Shown here in pieces: positions 6,171 to 8,561 of a stretch of DNA of 8,561 nt (the stretch's first letter is position 1; each line of letters begins with the position of its first letter). The stretch is from positions 1-8,561 of the forward strand of contig JAUVCU010000049.1 of assembly GCA_030590715.1 (NCBI GenBank). The letters run 5' to 3'. This DNA comes from Lentisphaeria bacterium. GTDB lineage: Bacteria > Verrucomicrobiota > Lentisphaeria > Victivallales > JAUVCU01. The translations under genes and the position numbers were made by a program. The notes under the pieces were generated by a model. That model searched no databases. It was not told the origin of the DNA and saw nothing but the letters and a program-made list of their open reading frames with translations.

Positions 6171-6626
6171 CTACAATTCCGGTTTTTGAGTGATGAATCG
6201 AGATGATACAGATTTATCTGTAACCAAACACTTATCACTTCTTCCGAAAAGCTTGTATCGGTTTCGTGCTATCCCATCGTAAAACCAATCTCGGATCGAA
6301 CGGGGAATTATTCTAAAAAAGCGTAGAAGCGGCCAACCTCCAGACAAATGCGCTGCGACAAACAATACAGCGTCAGATCTTATAGCACATTTATCATTGT
6401 CGATGAATAAAAGAGTAGATTGAGACTGATCTTGTAAATCAAATTTCTCCACGAGAAATTGACCATAAGAACTTTCGAGAGGAACAAACGCGAATCGTTC
6501 TGCCGGATCACGTTTGATTATAAAATTAACGGCCCTGTTACACAGATTACAGTCACCGTCAAATACAATAATTATTAGATCATTTCGGTTATACTTCTTC
6601 GGTTGTGTTTTCTGCACTGATTCCAT
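6171..6626 (-). CDS. DCC-family (DUF393) thiol-disulfide oxidoreductase-like protein
   Basis: The predicted product has 151 residues. The family hallmark is the DGDCNLCNRAVNF segment, a DxxCxxC motif with Cys26 and Cys29. It is followed by the usual C-terminal signature SDAVLFVAAHLSGGWPLL...IPRSIRDWFYDGIARNRYKLFG. DCC proteins are thioredoxin-like, and many are annotated as oxidoreductases, but their substrates are mostly unknown. The ATG at 6626 is chosen because GGGG lies 5 bases upstream; in-frame ATGs at 6644 and 6650 lack a ribosome site and would give 157 or 159 residues. The start overlaps the last 38 bases of the zinc-ribbon membrane protein gene, which points to translational coupling. 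Confidence 0.88.
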   Translation of the reverse strand: MESVQKTQPKKYNRNDLIIIVFDGDCNLCNRAVNFIIKRDPAERFAFVPLESSYGQFLVEKFDLQDQSQSTLLFIDNDKCAIRSDAVLFVAAHLSGGWPLLRFFRIIPRSIRDWFYDGIARNRYKLFGRSDKCLVTDKSVSSRFITQKPEL

Positions 6627-7602
6627 CAGTTCCCCGGTTTGCATAATCATCTACATGAACTGCACTTTTCACAAAGCTGAAACGGCACAGTTCGTCAAAT
6701 GTATTCTTATCAATCAAAAGATGCTGCAGCAAGATATCATCACTGCTGTCCTCTTTACCATCTTTATCCCAGCTTCTTGAAACTTGAGTAAGATTTACTG
6801 TAAACAGATCATCACAAGAACCACAGCAATGTCCATCAAATTTGAAATACAAAGGATCAGCTCCCAAGACAGGTTCAACATTTTGTAAGAAACTAAAATC
6901 TGCAGAGCTCAATTTTTCAATCATTCCCTGAGGATCAGTCGTTTTAAAATTCAGGATAGCATCGACATCATCAGCCCACTTTCTACAACGCTCGCAGAAT
7001 ACCGCACTATCAATAGTACCCAAAGAGATTAAAGCACAGGCGCCGACAATAATACACGCTTCAATACCCCAAAAAATCCATAGAACAATGCCGGTAGGAG
7101 TAGTCCCACCAAGAGAGTACCAACCTTCTTTCGCAATAGAACATGCTATTTCCCAAACAGCTGATGGATCTTTTGCCAAAGGCATCAACTCCAAGCCCTC
7201 TTCGGAATAGCGGTTTATCAACACATACTCAAAAGTAACCCAGGAGAAATAGAGAGCTATTAGCCCCGATAAAAGTCCAAAACAAAATGAGAACGTAGAA
7301 TTCCGAACCGTGAAGAACCTCAGGATCTGTCCGGTAACAACGGCCATTGCTGCAGAAAAGCACAAAGTTAGAATGATATTGAAATAACCGACGATAGGAA
7401 TGTACACGACAGAATATGAATAAATGAATGAGAGTACAACAGAAACAATTGTTATGGCTGGTATACCGCCAAGAACCTTAAAATCTATTTTCCCGGAATG
7501 AGTATAAAACTGAGCTGACTGATTATCACTCAATGAATCCTGACACGTCTGACATAACGAACCGCTCACAGCTAAAGCTTCACCACATTTTTCACACAAC
7601 AT
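6589..7602 (-). CDS. Zinc-ribbon membrane protein of unknown function
   Basis: The predicted product has 337 residues; I do not recognise the family by name. The ATG at 7602 has AAGGGG at 7614-7609, six bases upstream; an in-frame TTG at 7617 overlaps that site and is rejected. Residues 3-20 form a zinc ribbon (C3-x2-C6, C17-x2-C20). Four hydrophobic segments follow, near 43-64, 66-92, 104-127 and 169-195. A second cysteine set, C203-x2-C206 and C260-x2-C263, is split by about 53 residues and may make another zinc site in the soluble C-terminal part. The tail is acidic (SWDKDGKEDSSDD). It overlaps the DCC gene by 38 bases, so the two products may work together, perhaps in thiol or metal handling (inference only). 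Confidence 0.8.
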   Translation of the reverse strand: MLCEKCGEALAVSGSLCQTCQDSLSDNQSAQFYTHSGKIDFKVLGGIPAITIVSVVLSFIYSYSVVYIPIVGYFNIILTLCFSAAMAVVTGQILRFFTVRNSTFSFCFGLLSGLIALYFSWVTFEYVLINRYSEEGLELMPLAKDPSAVWEIACSIAKEGWYSLGGTTPTGIVLWIFWGIEACIIVGACALISLGTIDSAVFCERCRKWADDVDAILNFKTTDPQGMIEKLSSADFSFLQNVEPVLGADPLYFKFDGHCCGSCDDLFTVNLTQVSRSWDKDGKEDSSDDILLQHLLIDKNTFDELCRFSFVKSAVHVDDYANRGTDGISAENTTEEV

Positions 7603-7703
7603 ATATTTCCCCTTCAAATAAATTCACTCTACATCAACGTCCAATTCGGCACTGCAGATCAAACAACAATTTGCGGATACACAAAATGAGTAATACATCA
7701 CGT

Positions 7704-7736
7704 ATGGGGGTAGGTCCTGCGACCCATTGTAATGGG
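7704..7736. repeat. REP-like double palindrome
   Basis: GTAG (7710-7713) is followed by a short palindrome, GGTC (7713-7716) with GACC (7721-7724). Next comes CCCAT (7723-7727) paired with ATGGG (7732-7736) around a TGTA loop. ATGGG at 7704-7708 can also pair with the same CCCAT, so alternative folds compete. A GTAG tetranucleotide before an imperfect hairpin is typical of REP sequences mobilised by RAYT-type Y1 transposases. Only one copy is in view, so repetition is not shown. Confidence 0.35.
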
Positions 7737-7869
7737 CATTTAGTTTAGCACCACTTCAAATGAAAACAACACATATCGCGCCATTTAAGAATATGGGCAG
7801 ATCTAAAGAGCTCATAAATTAAGAGCATATTTGGGGGAGAAATAGTGTGATGAAATTATGAAACTCATT

Positions 7870-7894
7870 CCCAGGCATGCTGTGCAAGCCTGGG
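7870..7894 (-). terminator. Hairpin after the U32 gene
   Basis: CCCAGGC (7870-7876) pairs with GCCTGGG (7888-7894), and TGC (7878-7880) with GCA (7884-7886) extends the stem above an A/A mismatch. It begins 17 bases past the U32 stop codon on the minus strand. The following bases have only short T-runs, so it is a moderate terminator candidate. Confidence 0.55.
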
Positions 7895-7911
7895 TTATTG
7901 ACACATCAGCG

Positions 7912-8561
7912 CTACTTCAAAAAACCCTTGAAGTTTGCGCAATGAGTTCCGGCTATTTTACGGTCTGTGTGAACAGCAGTGAGGATCTCTCCGATCCTCT
8001 CATCAGAATAAGGACGAGTCAGAAAATCGATTCGGAATTCATTTACACCGGAATCCATAAGCGCAGAAATAGAACCGGCGAGAGAAAATGCCTGTTCTCC
8101 ATAAACAATAGATTTACAGTTTTCGTGCGCCACATGAAAACGTTCGCCGCTTTCACTTTCAATTTCAAGCGTACGGTATCCGCAGGTATTTGATCCCGGA
8201 CAACCATCATGCAGTGCCGTCAGCGAACACGCTTCGGCAATAAACAGCGGCGTATCTTTATAGACAATCGCCTGATATTTGATACTTGAATCGCGTCGAT
8301 TTTTCATGTGATCGCCCAGATTATGCATATCGTCTTCAATCGACAGCGCAAGTTTTTCAATACCTTCCTTTTTCCACACTTCACCAGCAAGCGAGTTCAT
8401 TGTGTACATAGTGAAATCGCCGGCAAGATCAATCTCGTCACGTGGAGTGAATTTATCCAGTACATTCAACGCTCCGGGATTTCCAACTTCAAAATTCTTG
8501 TATCCCTTCTCAAGCAAAGCTTCAATCCATTTATTGACAAACGGCTCGTCCCACGAACGAA
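7912..8561 (-). CDS. Peptidase U32-family protein, C-terminal part
   Basis: The gene runs off the right edge; 215 codons are visible, ending at TAG 7914-7912. A TTG at 8517 could open a shorter frame, but reading continues upstream without a stop (SWDEPFVNKWIEAL), so it is not the real start. The segment YTMNSLAGEVWKKEGIEKLALS matches the U32 motif of a conserved Asn-Ser before a strand and a helix. Next comes PLFIAEAC with four spaced cysteines (C-x8-C-x5-C-x21-C), then the closing FRIDFLTRP region. In E. coli U32 members such as UbiU/UbiV, four cysteines hold a [4Fe-4S] cluster, and other members (TrhP, RlhA) act in RNA hydroxylation. Despite the name, proteolysis is not assured. Which subfamily this belongs to cannot be told without the N-terminus. 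Confidence 0.85.
   Translation of the reverse strand, partial: RSWDEPFVNKWIEALLEKGYKNFEVGNPGALNVLDKFTPRDEIDLAGDFTMYTMNSLAGEVWKKEGIEKLALSIEDDMHNLGDHMKNRRDSSIKYQAIVYKDTPLFIAEACSLTALHDGCPGSNTCGYRTLEIESESGERFHVAHENCKSIVYGEQAFSLAGSISALMDSGVNEFRIDFLTRPYSDERIGEILTAVHTDRKIAGTHCANFKGFLK

Larger units (their letters stand above)
7603..7911. other. 309-bp spacer between the U32 and zinc-ribbon genes
   Basis: The spacer must hold the promoter of the zinc-ribbon gene, but no convincing -35/-10 pair is visible on the minus strand. Its two clear structures, a REP-like double hairpin and a hairpin after the U32 stop codon, are listed separately. I see no RNA gene and no small ORF with a ribosome site. Confidence 0.5.

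Noticed and set aside
7533..7748. 71-codon open frame on the plus strand
   Set aside because: It overlaps the start of the zinc-ribbon gene in antisense, has no ribosome site and reads through the REP-like hairpins.
7858..8193. 111-codon open frame on the plus strand
   Set aside because: Antisense shadow of the U32 gene, whose sense frame shows family motifs.

Overview
The window is 8.6 kb of AT-leaning bacterial DNA from a Gram-negative-type organism: two putative lipoproteins with lipobox-like motifs, an exported esterase, clear Shine-Dalgarno sites and one good sigma70-type promoter. A secreted SGNH carbohydrate esterase, a tiny His-Pro-rich lipoprotein and a transglutaminase-core lipoprotein with an unfamiliar N-terminal domain together suggest the PVC superphylum (Kiritimatiellota, Lentisphaerota or Verrucomicrobiota). 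This is inferred from gene style only; there is no rRNA or other marker here.

Left part (1-2563). Positions 1-206 form a striking self-complementary element: a perfect 19-bp terminal inverted repeat encloses at least six smaller hairpins, like a non-autonomous mobile element or a structured RNA. Directly after it (207-293) is a short remnant whose nucleotide and peptide sequence recurs at 2218-2319. The two copies flank a secreted SASA-type (sialate O-acetylesterase-like) esterase gene (501-2111) in the same orientation. Two thirds of the remaining spacer (2320-2563) is plain AT-rich DNA, ending in a promoter and hairpin-bearing leader for the next operon.

Middle (2564-4171). A two-gene operon encodes a 50-residue lipoprotein with His-Pro repeats (too short for ordinary ORF cut-offs) and, 11 bp on, a 462-residue lipoprotein with three parts: an uncharacterised N-terminal domain, a beta-rich domain, and a transglutaminase/protease-like core with an intact Cys-His-Asp triad. 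Both products are predicted to be membrane-anchored in the envelope. This pair is the best candidate here for an undescribed system. A strong bidirectional terminator separates it from the convergent genes.

Right part (4193-8561), all on the minus strand. In transcription order these are: the C-terminal part of a U32-family protein with four cysteines (enters from beyond the right edge); a 309-bp spacer with a REP-like double hairpin; a zinc-ribbon four-helix membrane protein whose gene overlaps the start of a DCC-family (DxxCxxC) thiol-oxidoreductase-like gene; and a SulP anion transporter with a STAS domain, which has its own promoter. The overlap suggests the zinc-ribbon protein and the DCC protein are translationally coupled. 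Nothing ties the SulP transporter to them beyond strand.
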